Assembly (NCBI RefSeq): GCF_900128905.1
Contig: NZ_FQTV01000004.1
Span: 186,001 to 250,000, forward strand
DNA: 64,000 nucleotides
DNA from: Bacteroides luti
GTDB taxonomy: Bacteria > Bacteroidota > Bacteroidia > Bacteroidales > Bacteroidaceae
Reading direction: 5' to 3'
In this document: positions 37,240-46,494 of the stretch, in pieces
How positions within the stretch are numbered: position 1 is the first letter of the stretch
Layout of the letters: each line of letters begins with the position of its first letter
The notes under the pieces: generated by a model
What the model was told of the DNA's origin: nothing
Databases searched by the model: none
The model's input: the letters and a program-made list of their open reading frames with translations, nothing else
Position numbers and translations under genes: made by a program

Positions 37240-37573
37240 TAATTATTATTGAATAAAATAATTTATTCCTTTATTTCAAATCAACAGATTACTATAACGA
37301 ATCTATTAATTATACTTCTAAATCCTCCGGCTTAGCTTCTCCATGCCACTAGGTTCCAAACTGTTTAAGCCATTATATGATATACGATTCTCTTTAGTTA
37401 AAATAAAAAAAACACGAATCAACATTACATGAATACTGAAATATTAGTTCGCTAAAAATGATTACTTATTTTCAAATCATTTACAAATATATAAAAAGCT
37501 TTTTGATAAATATATAAAAAATAAATCTTTTAAATAAACCGAGTAACATATAAAAAAGACTCATTAAATGGAT
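37240..37573. other. AT-rich intergenic region between vsr and the methyltransferase
   Basis: About 330 bp, very AT-rich. It contains a candidate -7 box (37484-37491, minus) and no ORF I would support. It probably holds the promoter of the seven-gene operon and the end of vsr. Confidence 0.5.
37484..37491 (-). promoter_or_regulatory. Candidate -7 box for the defence operon
   Basis: On the minus strand TATATTTG, matching TAnnTTTG, about 245 bp ahead of the methyltransferase start. AT-rich DNA makes chance matches common. Confidence 0.3.
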
Positions 37574-38014
37574 TTACTTTTTGTAAAGTTCAAGCAATGT
37601 CTTTTCTAACAATAAAACAACCTCGCTCAAAGTACCTTCGCGCTTCTTTGGTTTTAGCTGACATTCCCAAAGAACCATTACATGCCAGCCATTCTTACGG
37701 AGCAGAATCTTTTCAATATTGTCACGGGCAATATTCTTATCAATCTTAGCACTCCACCACTCTGTTCGTGTTTTAGGCATAACAAAGTATTTGCAACCTT
37801 CGTGTCCATGCCAAAAGCATCCATTTATAAAAATCACTGTCCTGTATTTACGCAAAACGATATCCGGCTTTCCAGGCAGTTCTTTCACATTCACACGATA
37901 GCGGAATCCTTTGCTAAAAAGATACTTGCGTACTATCATCTCGGGCTTAGTGTTCTTGCCTTTAATCATAGACATATTGTAACTTCGTGTTTCTTTGGAA
38001 TGAACGTCTGGCAT
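37574..38014 (-). CDS. vsr: Very short patch repair endonuclease
   Basis: 146 residues, full length for Vsr. It nicks next to T:G mismatches formed when 5-methylcytosine deaminates. Landmarks: SKETRSYNMSMIKGKNTKPEM at the start, LPGKPDIVL with the catalytic Asp, VIFINGCFWHGHEGC with the zinc-site and catalytic residues, and WHVMVLWECQLK near the end. It sits upstream of the C5 methyltransferase operon in the same direction, with which it is functionally matched. Confidence 0.95.
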   Translation of the reverse strand: MPDVHSKETRSYNMSMIKGKNTKPEMIVRKYLFSKGFRYRVNVKELPGKPDIVLRKYRTVIFINGCFWHGHEGCKYFVMPKTRTEWWSAKIDKNIARDNIEKILLRKNGWHVMVLWECQLKPKKREGTLSEVVLLLEKTLLELYKK

Positions 38015-38140
38015 GATTCAAGACTTATAGGTCATGCTTATATAACAAAAAATACAGCCTTTTTATCTAACAAAGAAATATTCGGAAGCAATATCAAAGG
38101 TCGCATCAATATCAACTTCTTTCGCTGTCTTATCTTCATT

Positions 38141-38347
38141 TTAACGGAGTAGCTCTTCAATAGGATACATTTTCCAATTGGCATCAAATTCCTGTAATGC
38201 ACCAATTTCTATTTCTTTTAAAGCGGTATTTATTGCAAGGTATGCATTATCAGGATAGAAAGAAGAGTCTTGCAAATATTCGTTTACTAGATCGTAGATT
38301 GTCTGATCAAAAGCATCTCTTTCCTTGCAGGTGCTGTAGTCTGTCAT
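38141..38347 (-). CDS. Small protein of unknown function
   Basis: 68 residues (MTDYSTCKERDAFDQTIY... ending IEELLR), mildly acidic and probably helical. No family recognised. It lies between vsr and another small gene, same strand, with a 126-bp gap to vsr. Real because it has a plausible start and similar composition to its neighbours, but this is modest evidence. Confidence 0.45.
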   Translation of the reverse strand: MTDYSTCKERDAFDQTIYDLVNEYLQDSSFYPDNAYLAINTALKEIEIGALQEFDANWKMYPIEELLR

Positions 38348-38373
38348 AGTATTATTATTTTTTAATTAATGTA

Positions 38374-38631
38374 TTACTGATAAATGGTCTCAAATGTATT
38401 ACTCCATACCAATTCTTCGAGTTCATCCTCCAGAAAGTCCTTAACTTCTTCAGACTCTTCAAAGCATATCGCATCATCTTCACTTTCAAATACAAGTGCA
38501 AGGTGAGGATTATCTGTCCAGCCAAGCACTGGCATATTAGTTAACCACTTAGTCCTATTCTGATTAGAAATTGAGATTGTTCGTATAGAAGAATTCTCAG
38601 ATTGTAATTTGCCATCTATTGTGTATACCAT
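38374..38631 (-). CDS. Small acidic protein of unknown function
   Basis: 85 residues. The first half is beta-like (VYTIDGKLQSEN..., TISISNQNRTKW); the second half is strongly acidic (FESEDDAICFEESEEVKDFLEDELEELVW). Same strand and 26 bp before the gene at 38141, so likely one unit. Acidic small proteins in such islands sometimes mimic DNA, but I have no direct sign of that here. Confidence 0.5.
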   Translation of the reverse strand: MVYTIDGKLQSENSSIRTISISNQNRTKWLTNMPVLGWTDNPHLALVFESEDDAICFEESEEVKDFLEDELEELVWSNTFETIYQ

Positions 38632-38748
38632 AACTATTTTTATTAATTCAACAATACAAATATAGTATTTTTTATATCATATAATAATATTTTATGGATA
38701 AAATATCAATAAAAAAGTATTATTTTTTATCTATAAAAATACTTCTGC

Positions 38749-38756
38749 TATATTTG
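38749..38756 (+). promoter_or_regulatory. TATATTTG, -7 match very close to a start codon
   Basis: Matches TAnnTTTG but ends only 4 bp before the ATG at 38761, which would put that ATG at or before the transcription start. Either a chance match or a near-leaderless message. Confidence 0.3.
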
Positions 38757-38760
38757 CATC

Positions 38761-38982
38761 ATGGAAGGAAAAAGGGTTATTCATTTAGAATTAAAAGAGA
38801 CTGGAGAGCATCGCTATTTTAGTTCCCCGAGTGCTTTATATAATGCTTACAGCAAAGAAGAATTAAAAATAGCCAGACAATCTCTTTTAAATTACTGGCA
38901 GAAAACAAGTGCACCTTATGAAAATGCTGTCTGCATTATAAGAAAGGGAGCATTGGAACAAAACAAACTATCAGATAAATAG
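38761..38982 (+). CDS. Small protein of unknown function
   Basis: 73 residues (MEGKRVIHLELKETGEHRYFSSPSALYNAY...), basic, no signal or membrane segment. There is only one Met, so this is the only likely ATG start. The SPSALYNAYSKEEL... helix region could be DNA-binding-like, but no family is recognised. Divergent from the small genes to its left and upstream of the HipBST locus. Confidence 0.55.
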   Translation: MEGKRVIHLELKETGEHRYFSSPSALYNAYSKEELKIARQSLLNYWQKTSAPYENAVCIIRKGALEQNKLSDK

Positions 38983-39024
38983 TGGTCAAACAGTATTCTA
39001 TCAGTATTTAAAAACCTTATTTTA

Positions 39025-39120
39025 TACCCAATCAGGTACAAACAACCCATAAAATCATAAAATTATACCCAAAAGGGTACAATCTATCTTTTTATTTCTA
39101 TATTTGTACCCAAACGGGTA
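39025..39120. promoter_or_regulatory. Three HipB-type operators at 41-bp spacing
   Basis: Inverted-repeat sites: TACCC-AATC-AGGTA (39025-39038, imperfect), TACCC-AAAA-GGGTA (39066-39079) and TACCC-AAAC-GGGTA (39107-39120). Centres are exactly 41 bp apart, about four helical turns, so bound dimers would line up on one face of the DNA. The third overlaps the predicted transcription start of hipB. Expected to be bound by HipB, alone or in complex (family inference). Confidence 0.75.
39099..39106 (+). promoter_or_regulatory. -7 box of the hipBST operon
   Basis: TATATTTG matches TAnnTTTG. The start site would fall inside the third operator, and hipB begins 19 bp after the box. Confidence 0.6.
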
Positions 39121-39124
39121 TAAT

Positions 39125-39346
39125 ATGGAATATCTATCTCTTTCTGAATATGTAAAACAGATGCGTAAACAGTATAATCTTACGCAAGTTGATTTATCGG
39201 AGAAATCGGGTGTAGGACTTCGTTTTGTACGTGAATTGGAACGAGGAAAGCAGTCTTTACGCCTTGATAAAGTAAATCAGATTCTGAATCTTTTTGGTTC
39301 CGAAGTGGGTGTTGTGCCTATGAATAAAGATAACTTTGGTGTATGA
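39125..39346 (+). CDS. hipB: HipB-like antitoxin and repressor
   Basis: 73-residue XRE-type helix-turn-helix protein. The HTH is MRKQYNLTQVDLSEKSGVGLRFVRELERGKQSLRL, with the LTQ...SGV...RELERGK pattern typical of HipB. I choose the ATG at 39125; the upstream TTG at 39104 lies in the -7/operator region. Its stop overlaps the hipS start (ATGA). It should repress the operon through the three palindromes and bind the toxin complex. Confidence 0.9.
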   Translation: MEYLSLSEYVKQMRKQYNLTQVDLSEKSGVGLRFVRELERGKQSLRLDKVNQILNLFGSEVGVVPMNKDNFGV

Positions 39347-39669
39347 AGCAGGCAAAAATACAAATACATAGTCAGCTGGCTGGTATACTAACCGAGGACG
39401 AGAATGGATTTACGTTCTGTTATGACGACAGTTATCTGAAACAGGAAGACGCTGAAGCTATAAGTCTTACTTTACCTCTGACGAATAAGCCTTATCATAA
39501 TAGTGTGCTCTTTCCATTTTTTGACGGACTGATTCCTGAAGGTTGGTTGCTTGGTATAGCCGAACGTAGCTGGAAAATAAGTCAGCGCGACCGGATGTCT
39601 TTATTAATGGCCTGCTGTAAAGATTGCATTGGTGCTGTTAGCGTTATACCAATTGAGGAGGAGGAATAA
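39343..39669 (+). CDS. hipS: HipS, HipA-N-terminal-like antitoxin subunit
   Basis: 108 residues equal to the N-terminal subdomain-1 of HipA: AGILTEDENGFTFCYDDSYL, ISLTLPLTNKPYHN, LFPFFDGLIPEGWLLG, then a KDCIGAVSVIP end. In three-gene HipBST systems this separate piece is the antitoxin that inhibits the HipT kinase. It overlaps hipB by 4 bp and is 3 bp from hipT, so the three are co-translated. Confidence 0.88.
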   Translation: MKQAKIQIHSQLAGILTEDENGFTFCYDDSYLKQEDAEAISLTLPLTNKPYHNSVLFPFFDGLIPEGWLLGIAERSWKISQRDRMSLLMACCKDCIGAVSVIPIEEEE

Positions 39670-39672
39670 TTT

Positions 39673-40611
39673 ATGGGAAAGTGCTTGTATTGTTATAAAG
39701 AAACTGAAGAAGGTAACGACTTCCATCCGGCCTGCTCGAAAAAGATATTCGGAACAGCTACGGCGCCAGTTCTTCCTTATGATCGCAAAGATCTTGTAAC
39801 ATTGGGAGAACAGGTAGTAAGGAGTAAAACAATATTGACCGGAGTGCAGGCTAAATTATCTGTAGACATAGACAACACCCGGAAAGGTGAATCTGAACGA
39901 CTTACTATTGTAGGATTATGGGGACGGTTTATACTTAAACCTCAAACGGAACAATACAGAAATCTTCCTGAAGTGGAGGATTTAACAATGCATCTGGCCG
40001 AAATAGCAAAAATAAAAGTGGTGCCTCATTCACTTATACGATTTAAGGATGGTGAGCTGTGCTATATAACCAAAAGGATTGACAGAGATAAGAATGGAGG
40101 AAAATTTCCCATGGAGGATATGTGTCAGTTATCTGAACGGTTGACTGAGTACAAATACAAGGGATCTTATGAACAGATAGCAAAGGTTATATTCAAATAT
40201 TCAAATATTGCCAAACTTGATGTTATTAATTTCTGGGAGCAGGTTCTGTTTTCATGGATCACAGGAAATGCTGACATGCATCTAAAAAATTTCTCCTTGT
40301 ATAGCACCTCTAAAGGGGTTTATTCATTAACTCCCGGATACGATATGCTTTCAACCGCTTTGGTTATGCCCGAAGATACAGAAGAACTGGCCTTAAATCT
40401 GAATGGGAAGAAAAAGAAGTTAAAGAAAGAGGATTTTATAAAGGCTTTCAAGGCTTCGGAGCTTGAAGATAAAATTATTGAAAACATCTTCGGCAAGTTT
40501 GAGAAAGCTTTACCTAAATGGTTGGTTTTTATAGATAATTCATTTTTGCCGAATGATATGAAAGAGGTTTATAAGAATATTATCACTGAAAAGTTGAACA
40601 GGCTAAAATAA
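39673..40611 (+). CDS. hipT: HipT, serine/threonine kinase toxin
   Basis: 312 residues, shorter than HipA because the N-terminal subdomain is on HipS. It opens with a cysteine-rich piece (CLYCYKETEEGNDFHPAC) and then the flexible Gly-loop region RSKTILTGVQAKLS. Catalytic motifs: WITGNADMHLKNFS (Asp, Asn of the catalytic loop) and TPGYDML (the metal-binding Asp). Known HipT toxins phosphorylate an aminoacyl-tRNA synthetase (tryptophanyl-tRNA synthetase in E. coli); the target here is unknown. A hairpin follows the gene. Confidence 0.88.
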   Translation: MGKCLYCYKETEEGNDFHPACSKKIFGTATAPVLPYDRKDLVTLGEQVVRSKTILTGVQAKLSVDIDNTRKGESERLTIVGLWGRFILKPQTEQYRNLPEVEDLTMHLAEIAKIKVVPHSLIRFKDGELCYITKRIDRDKNGGKFPMEDMCQLSERLTEYKYKGSYEQIAKVIFKYSNIAKLDVINFWEQVLFSWITGNADMHLKNFSLYSTSKGVYSLTPGYDMLSTALVMPEDTEELALNLNGKKKKLKKEDFIKAFKASELEDKIIENIFGKFEKALPKWLVFIDNSFLPNDMKEVYKNIITEKLNRLK

Positions 40612-41081
40612 ATCAATAAAACATATAAGCCTTAAATATAAAAGAAGAAATAACTATCTGCATTCTTTTACAGCATCTGAACAAAAAGAGGGTGCAATAA
40701 ATTAGACTCATACTTTCCTTAATTTAGAATAATAAGCTCTCCAGGCTTGCCTTATGGCAGCATACCTGGAGGGCTTATCTTATTTTCAGAAAAAGCAAAC
40801 CGCACTATATCTTTCGCAATACATAAAACAGGAATAGAGACGGCATACCAATACAAATCTTATAAACTCCAAAGTGGGCATCATGTCCATGTATAAAGAT
40901 CAAATTGTGTATAAAATGAGCAAACATGCAAACACACAATCAACTATCTAAAATACAGGCTAAATGTGGAAATATTGATTTTTTATAGCCATACCAATTT
41001 TTGCACGAATTAGACCATTTATTGTACCCTGTAATTGTCAATAGATACTAATTTTGTTAAATATATCTTTTTAAAAATCTA
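40612..41081. other. Intergenic region between hipT and the SusC locus
   Basis: About 470 bp. It contains the terminator at 40732-40778. The rest shows no gene; a promoter for the SusC-like gene should lie here but I see no clear TAnnTTTG with a good -33 element. Confidence 0.5.
40732..40778 (+). terminator. Hairpin downstream of hipT
   Basis: Arms ATAAGCTCTCCAGG (40732-40745) and CCTGGAGGGCTTAT (40765-40778) pair with a single G-U, with a small internal hairpin and a following T-rich run. Ends the hipBST unit 120 bp after its stop. Confidence 0.75.
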
Positions 41082-41273
41082 ATGAAATCAAAAAAACGCA
41101 AATGTACTTCACAACTGCAGCGAAAGCTAGAAACCGTTAATGAATCATTAACTGGTTTAATCACGAAACTAAAATCTTTTTCAATTGTATTCAATGACTA
41201 TAATAGGGACTTATCATTGAATGCAAGTAAACAGAATTCTAAGTCCCTAAAAAACCTCTTTATCTATGATTAA
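41082..41273 (+). CDS. Possible small basic protein before susC
   Basis: 63-residue frame (MKSKKRKCTSQLQRKLETVNESL...) ending 8 bp inside the SusC gene start. It is Lys/Ser-rich with a helical middle. A 5' small gene ahead of susC is not typical, so this may be a chance frame in the leader. Nothing recognised. Confidence 0.3.
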   Translation: MKSKKRKCTSQLQRKLETVNESLTGLITKLKSFSIVFNDYNRDLSLNASKQNSKSLKNLFIYD

Positions 41274-44200
41274 AAAAACACATTTTCGGTGGGTACTAAT
41301 CCTACTGATATTTATGTTATCAGTACCGCCAAAACTTTTTGCTCAAGGCATTGTAATAAAAGGTAAGGTTCTGGATAATAATGGAGAAGCAATCATTGGA
41401 GCCACTGTCTTTGAAAAAAATAATAAAGCCAAAGCAACAGTGACTGACCTGAATGGTGACTTTTCATTAAAAATTTCAGCCTCCGGTAAACGACTGGTGA
41501 TTACATACATAGGTATGAAACCTCAGGAAGTTGTTGCTGTAGCAGGAAAAACTCTGACGATAAACATGGAAGAAGACCAAACTGCTTTGAGCGAGGTCGT
41601 TGTAATTGGTTATGGTAGCAAGGTAAGAGCTGACTTAACCGGTTCGGTAGGTTCCATTTCAGGAGCTTCATTGGCTCGCGTTCCGGTAGCTTCAGCAGCT
41701 GAAGCTCTTCAGGGTAAAATTGCCGGTGTGCAGGTTACTACCCTGGATGGTGAACCGGGAGCCGAGATTAACATCAGAGTTCGTGGGGGTACGTCTGTAA
41801 CACAAAGTAATCAACCTCTTTATATTGTAGACGGCTTCCAGGCTAGTAATATAAATGACATTCCTCCAACAGATATTCAATCTATCGATGTATTGAAAGA
41901 TGCATCTTTGACTGCTGTTTATGGTGCAAGGGGTGGTAATGGTGTAGTAATTGTTACTACAAAATCGGCTCAGGAAGGTAAATTATCTGTTAGTTTCAAT
42001 ACTTATGCTCAGGTAAGATCTCTTGCCCGCAAAATGAAATTACTTGATCCATACGATTATGTAAAAATTCAATATGAAAATGTTGTAGGAGATAATACCA
42101 AAAATTACAAATTCCGTGATAACTTTGGTAACCCTCAGGATTTTGATCTTTATAAAAGCGTAGAAGGCGTTGACTGGCAAGACGAGATTTTGGGTGGCCA
42201 TCCTATGAGTTATATGTATAATGTTACTGTAGGTGGTGGTACCGAAAAATTAAAATTCAACACCTCTCTTACTCACAATGACGAGAATGGTGTGTTGATT
42301 GGCTCAGGCGTTCGTCGTACCAACCTGAATATGAAATTTAACGCTCAACTTTCTTCGAAAGTGCAATTATTGGTCAATTCACGTATAAGTTATCGCCGTA
42401 CTGCCGGTGCCGGTGCTGATAATGTTGGTAATGGCGGTATCATTGATATTCTTCGTTATCGTCCAACAAATGGTTTGCGCGACTTTGCTGTTCGTGCTCC
42501 GGAAACAATTGACCCGGAAGAAGAAAAGTATTTCCAGTTAACAAACCCAAAAGGACAGATTGATCAGAACTATAATCTGCAACATTCATATACATTCACT
42601 AATCAGGTATCTTTAGAATGGGCCATTATGAAAGGACTTCAATTCCGTACAGAAGGTATGTTGAATATGGGCTTTTCTAACCAGGACCGTTTCTGGGGTT
42701 ATCTAACTTCAGGGGCTTATGAAAAACAGCCTGTTGCTGATAAGAACAGTAGTAGATCTGATAGCTATGTATGGACCAACACTTTGAGCTATGGTGTAAC
42801 ATTGAATAATAAACACAATCTTTCATTCTTGTTAGGCCAGGAAGTACAGCACTCATTGAGCCGTGGTAATGATTTCAATGTTCGCTATTTACCAAAAGAA
42901 ATCTCGCCTACAAAAGCTTTAAATAATATGGGACTAGGTACTCCTTATAGTTCTACTTCTTATATTTCATCTCCTGACAGAACTGCGTCTTTCTTTGGTC
43001 AGGCTAACTACAACTTTGATCGCAAATACCTTGTATCTGCTACATTCCGTGCCGATGGTTCTACAAAATTCGCACCAGGCAATCAATGGGGATACTTCCC
43101 TGCTATCTCAGGTGCATGGGTAATGAAAAAAGAGAGTTTTATGGAGGATATAAAATCTATCTCTAATTTGAAGATTCGTGCAGCTGTTGGTATGGCTGGT
43201 AACAACCGCATTACCGACGACATGTGGAGATATCAGTATGTAATCAACTCATCTGGTGGACCAGGTTGGGGTGAAAGAAATGAAAAAGGTTATGATTACT
43301 ATGTTAATGCAGGAGGTAGCACTTTCCCGAATACAAAAATTAAATGGGAAACAACTATGACACGTAACCTTGCTATCGATTTAGGTTTATTTGGCGAACG
43401 CTTGACTATTACTCCGGAAGTATACTGGAATACTACTCGCGACTTGCTTTATGAAAGTGAAATTCCTTTAACAACAGGTTACACAAGACAGATGCAGAAC
43501 ATAGGTCAGGTTACTAACCGCGGTTTTGAACTTACTATCAACGGAAACATTATCGATAATCGCGATTTCAAATTGAACGGAAATTTCACTTTCGGATCTA
43601 ACAAAACTCGTATTGACAAATTAAATGGTGTTGATGATGTGATTTGGGCAACTTCGTCTCGTTGGAAATCATCTAACTATGACTACTGCCTTAAAGTAGG
43701 AGATCAGTTAGGACTTATCTATGGTTTCGTTTCTGATGGCATTTACGGATTCGATGAATTCAATCCAACTAACAATTACAATTATGAAGCCAAAGAAGGA
43801 ACTGTAAACTGTGATGCATTATTTGGCACAGCACCAGGTAAACTAAAGTTCAAGAACTTTGTAGATGGTGTTGATGGTGAAAAAGACGTGAATATAGTTA
43901 ATGACAATGATAAAGTGGTTATTGGTAATACGAATCCTAAGTTTAGCGGAGGTTTCGGCTTAAATGGTTCTTACAAAGGTTTCGACTTTTCATGTAACTT
44001 TACTTACATGTATGGCTTTGATGTAAATAACGCTACTCGTTATACTCTATCTTCTTTTGAAGGAAACACTAATAATTACTATAATGTATTGGCCGAATTT
44101 GCAGAACCTAACCGTTGGCGTTATGCTAATGATCAAGGTGACCGTATGCTTAATACTTACTGGTGTGCAGACGAGTATGTTGACATCAACTCTAAGGCTA

Positions 44201-44499
44201 AAACCTTTAATCCTGTTGATATTGGTAAGAAAGTGGCTATCGATAAATTTATTGAAGATGGTTCTTTCCTTCGCTTGCAGGATGTAACAATTGGTTATAC
44301 TCTACCTAAGAAAATGACCAAGCGTATGGGTATTGAACGTCTTCGTTTTTACACTAGTGGTTATAACTTATTCGTTTGGACCAAATATTCAGGATATGAT
44401 CCTGAAGTGGACGTGCAGACTGGCTTGACTCCGGGTGTGGATTACAACCGTTATCCAAGAAGCCGTAACTTCTTATTAGGTTTAAATATTACATTCTAA
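41266..44499 (+). CDS. SusC/RagA-type TonB-dependent outer-membrane transporter
   Basis: 1,077 residues. Signal peptide ending in ...PPKLFAQG; then a carboxypeptidase-regulatory-like domain (IKGKVLDNNGEAIIGATVF...), the TonB box region (LSEVVVIGYGSK), the plug with the SusC signature (LYIVDGFQASNINDIPPTDIQSIDVLKDAS and YGARGGNGVVIVTTKS), and a C-terminal beta-barrel ending in aromatic phenylalanine (NITF). Takes up an oligosaccharide or other ligand captured by the SusD partner 25 bp downstream. No ECF sigma, FecR or hybrid two-component gene adjoins it here, so regulation is not visible. Confidence 0.96.
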   Translation: MIKKTHFRWVLILLIFMLSVPPKLFAQGIVIKGKVLDNNGEAIIGATVFEKNNKAKATVTDLNGDFSLKISASGKRLVITYIGMKPQEVVAVAGKTLTINMEEDQTALSEVVVIGYGSKVRADLTGSVGSISGASLARVPVASAAEALQGKIAGVQVTTLDGEPGAEINIRVRGGTSVTQSNQPLYIVDGFQASNINDIPPTDIQSIDVLKDASLTAVYGARGGNGVVIVTTKSAQEGKLSVSFNTYAQVRSLARKMKLLDPYDYVKIQYENVVGDNTKNYKFRDNFGNPQDFDLYKSVEGVDWQDEILGGHPMSYMYNVTVGGGTEKLKFNTSLTHNDENGVLIGSGVRRTNLNMKFNAQLSSKVQLLVNSRISYRRTAGAGADNVGNGGIIDILRYRPTNGLRDFAVRAPETIDPEEEKYFQLTNPKGQIDQNYNLQHSYTFTNQVSLEWAIMKGLQFRTEGMLNMGFSNQDRFWGYLTSGAYEKQPVADKNSSRSDSYVWTNTLSYGVTLNNKHNLSFLLGQEVQHSLSRGNDFNVRYLPKEISPTKALNNMGLGTPYSSTSYISSPDRTASFFGQANYNFDRKYLVSATFRADGSTKFAPGNQWGYFPAISGAWVMKKESFMEDIKSISNLKIRAAVGMAGNNRITDDMWRYQYVINSSGGPGWGERNEKGYDYYVNAGGSTFPNTKIKWETTMTRNLAIDLGLFGERLTITPEVYWNTTRDLLYESEIPLTTGYTRQMQNIGQVTNRGFELTINGNIIDNRDFKLNGNFTFGSNKTRIDKLNGVDDVIWATSSRWKSSNYDYCLKVGDQLGLIYGFVSDGIYGFDEFNPTNNYNYEAKEGTVNCDALFGTAPGKLKFKNFVDGVDGEKDVNIVNDNDKVVIGNTNPKFSGGFGLNGSYKGFDFSCNFTYMYGFDVNNATRYTLSSFEGNTNNYYNVLAEFAEPNRWRYANDQGDRMLNTYWCADEYVDINSKAKTFNPVDIGKKVAIDKFIEDGSFLRLQDVTIGYTLPKKMTKRMGIERLRFYTSGYNLFVWTKYSGYDPEVDVQTGLTPGVDYNRYPRSRNFLLGLNITF

Positions 44500-44523
44500 C
44501 CCCGCTAAAAATAAGATTACAAC

Positions 44524-46479
44524 ATGAAAAAAAATAAATTAATACTTATTGCACTGTTAATATTGGCAGGTTTATCCTCATGCACTGATTACCTCGAGGT
44601 TAGTTCTGAGTCAAAATACGGTGAAGATTACGTCTTTGGAAGCAAGGATGAAATCAATCGAAGTTTGAACTCTGTCTATGCTTCACTAATGTCTAGTGAT
44701 ACTTATGGGGATGCTTACATGAATGCGTTTGCGCTTAATAGTGATGTGGAATTTACTCCTTTCAGCTCGGAAATCAGAAATGTGGGTGGTGCTGACTTTA
44801 AATGTTTTGATGGAACTCAAAATGGTTCTGCCATTTCAAAGGCGTGGACTGCTGCCTACACTGGGATAGAACGGGCAAACATCTTTATTAAGGGTGTGGA
44901 AAAAAGTAATTTGTATTTGCAAGGTGATACTATAATTCGTGCTCAATTGGCAGAAGCCAAAGTATTGAGAGCTATGTTTTATCACGATTTAGTTGTTCTT
45001 TGCGGTGATATTCCTTTTAGTTTTACTCCTTCTTATGACTTGGGAGATAAACTGGTTATTCCAATAACTGACAGAAATGAGATACTTACCACACTTATTA
45101 ATGATTTGAAAAGTGCAGCTCCTCTATTGAATTATGCAAGAGAGAATACTGATGGTATTGAACGTGTTTCTCGCGAGTTTTGTTATGCAATGATTTCCCG
45201 CATGGCTTTGACCAGAGGTGGTTACTCACTTTATCCTGATGACACCAATCCGCTAAGCCAGGGTACTATGAAGAGACCAGATGATTATAAAGACTATTAC
45301 GAAATTGCAAAAGTCTATGCCGATTCTGTAATCAGTTCTTCTACGCATCACTTAAATAAATCATTCAGAGATGTATTTGTTGATGAATGTAACTATATTG
45401 TTGATAATGATGATGATCCTATATTTGAAATTCCTTTCTTAAAGAATGGAAGTGGTTCTGTAGGATATCAACATGGTCCTAGCGGAAGCACTTTGGATGG
45501 TATTAGTACTGATATAAATGTATGGGGAGGAAGTGCCGGTGGTATCCGCCTGAACGCTTTTTACCGATATGACTTCGATCGTAGTGATCTTCGCTTGAAC
45601 CAAACGGTAGGTATGTGGTATTATAACTATGACGGAACACCTGTTGTGCGTAATGATTATAGCGTTCATGCCAACAAATGGTCTAAGTTCTGGACATCAC
45701 CGGGTAATTCACTTGGAGCTTCCAGTAATGGAAATACTGGGATAAACTATCCTTATATGCGTTATGCCGATGTGTTGCTGATGTATGCTGAAGCTGTTAA
45801 CGAACTTGAAGATGGTGTGTCGGGTGCCAATGGTACTAAAGCTATAGCTGCTTTAAAAGAGGTACGAAACCGTGCATTTAAGGCTGAAGATCGTGCAGCA
45901 AAAGTAGATAACTATATTGCAACTGCATCTGCTTCGAAAGAGAGCTTCTTTAAAGCTATTTGTGATGAGCGTAAGTTTGAATTTGGTGGTGAAAATATGC
46001 GCTGGAAAGATCTTGTACGCTGGAATCTTTACTCGGAAGTTGTTTACAAATGCTTCATGAGATACTATGCTATGGGATGTGCATCTGGTGGTGACAACAG
46101 TGTTGAGGGTACAGAAGAATTTGATAATTTCCCTTTCCAGATGTTCTATAAGATTGTAGCTAACCCTAATAATCCGGATATCTATCCTAATACAACTCTA
46201 AAAATTATTGATTTCTACAATCCGTATGCGTTTTCTTATTCGCCAGGATCAGATTATTCTGTTGCCGATTTCTACAAATGGTATAACGAAGGCCTGTCAT
46301 GTCCGAACAACCAATGTAGATTCTCATTCCGTGGTTTTATTCAAGCAGACGAATATGGCGTATTTACTCCACAGATGGATCGGAATAACTTACCTCCCGT
46401 ACGTTATATTCTTCCTATACCTAATAGTGCTATTCAGAAAAGTAATGGTGTTTACAAGAATTACTACGGATATAACTAA
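44524..46479 (+). CDS. SusD/RagB-family surface lipoprotein
   Basis: 651 residues. Lipoprotein signal ending in LSSC. The SusD helical repeat core is visible: ANIFIKGVEKSNLYL, RAQLAEAKVLRAMFYHDLV, and the C-terminal YMRYADVLLMYAEAVNEL and CDERKFEFGGENMRWKDLVRWNLY motifs. It forms the lid over the SusC transporter and binds the glycan. The exact ligand is not predictable. Co-transcribed with the SusC gene. Confidence 0.96.
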   Translation: MKKNKLILIALLILAGLSSCTDYLEVSSESKYGEDYVFGSKDEINRSLNSVYASLMSSDTYGDAYMNAFALNSDVEFTPFSSEIRNVGGADFKCFDGTQNGSAISKAWTAAYTGIERANIFIKGVEKSNLYLQGDTIIRAQLAEAKVLRAMFYHDLVVLCGDIPFSFTPSYDLGDKLVIPITDRNEILTTLINDLKSAAPLLNYARENTDGIERVSREFCYAMISRMALTRGGYSLYPDDTNPLSQGTMKRPDDYKDYYEIAKVYADSVISSSTHHLNKSFRDVFVDECNYIVDNDDDPIFEIPFLKNGSGSVGYQHGPSGSTLDGISTDINVWGGSAGGIRLNAFYRYDFDRSDLRLNQTVGMWYYNYDGTPVVRNDYSVHANKWSKFWTSPGNSLGASSNGNTGINYPYMRYADVLLMYAEAVNELEDGVSGANGTKAIAALKEVRNRAFKAEDRAAKVDNYIATASASKESFFKAICDERKFEFGGENMRWKDLVRWNLYSEVVYKCFMRYYAMGCASGGDNSVEGTEEFDNFPFQMFYKIVANPNNPDIYPNTTLKIIDFYNPYAFSYSPGSDYSVADFYKWYNEGLSCPNNQCRFSFRGFIQADEYGVFTPQMDRNNLPPVRYILPIPNSAIQKSNGVYKNYYGYN

Positions 46480-46494
46480 TAAAATAAAGACGTT

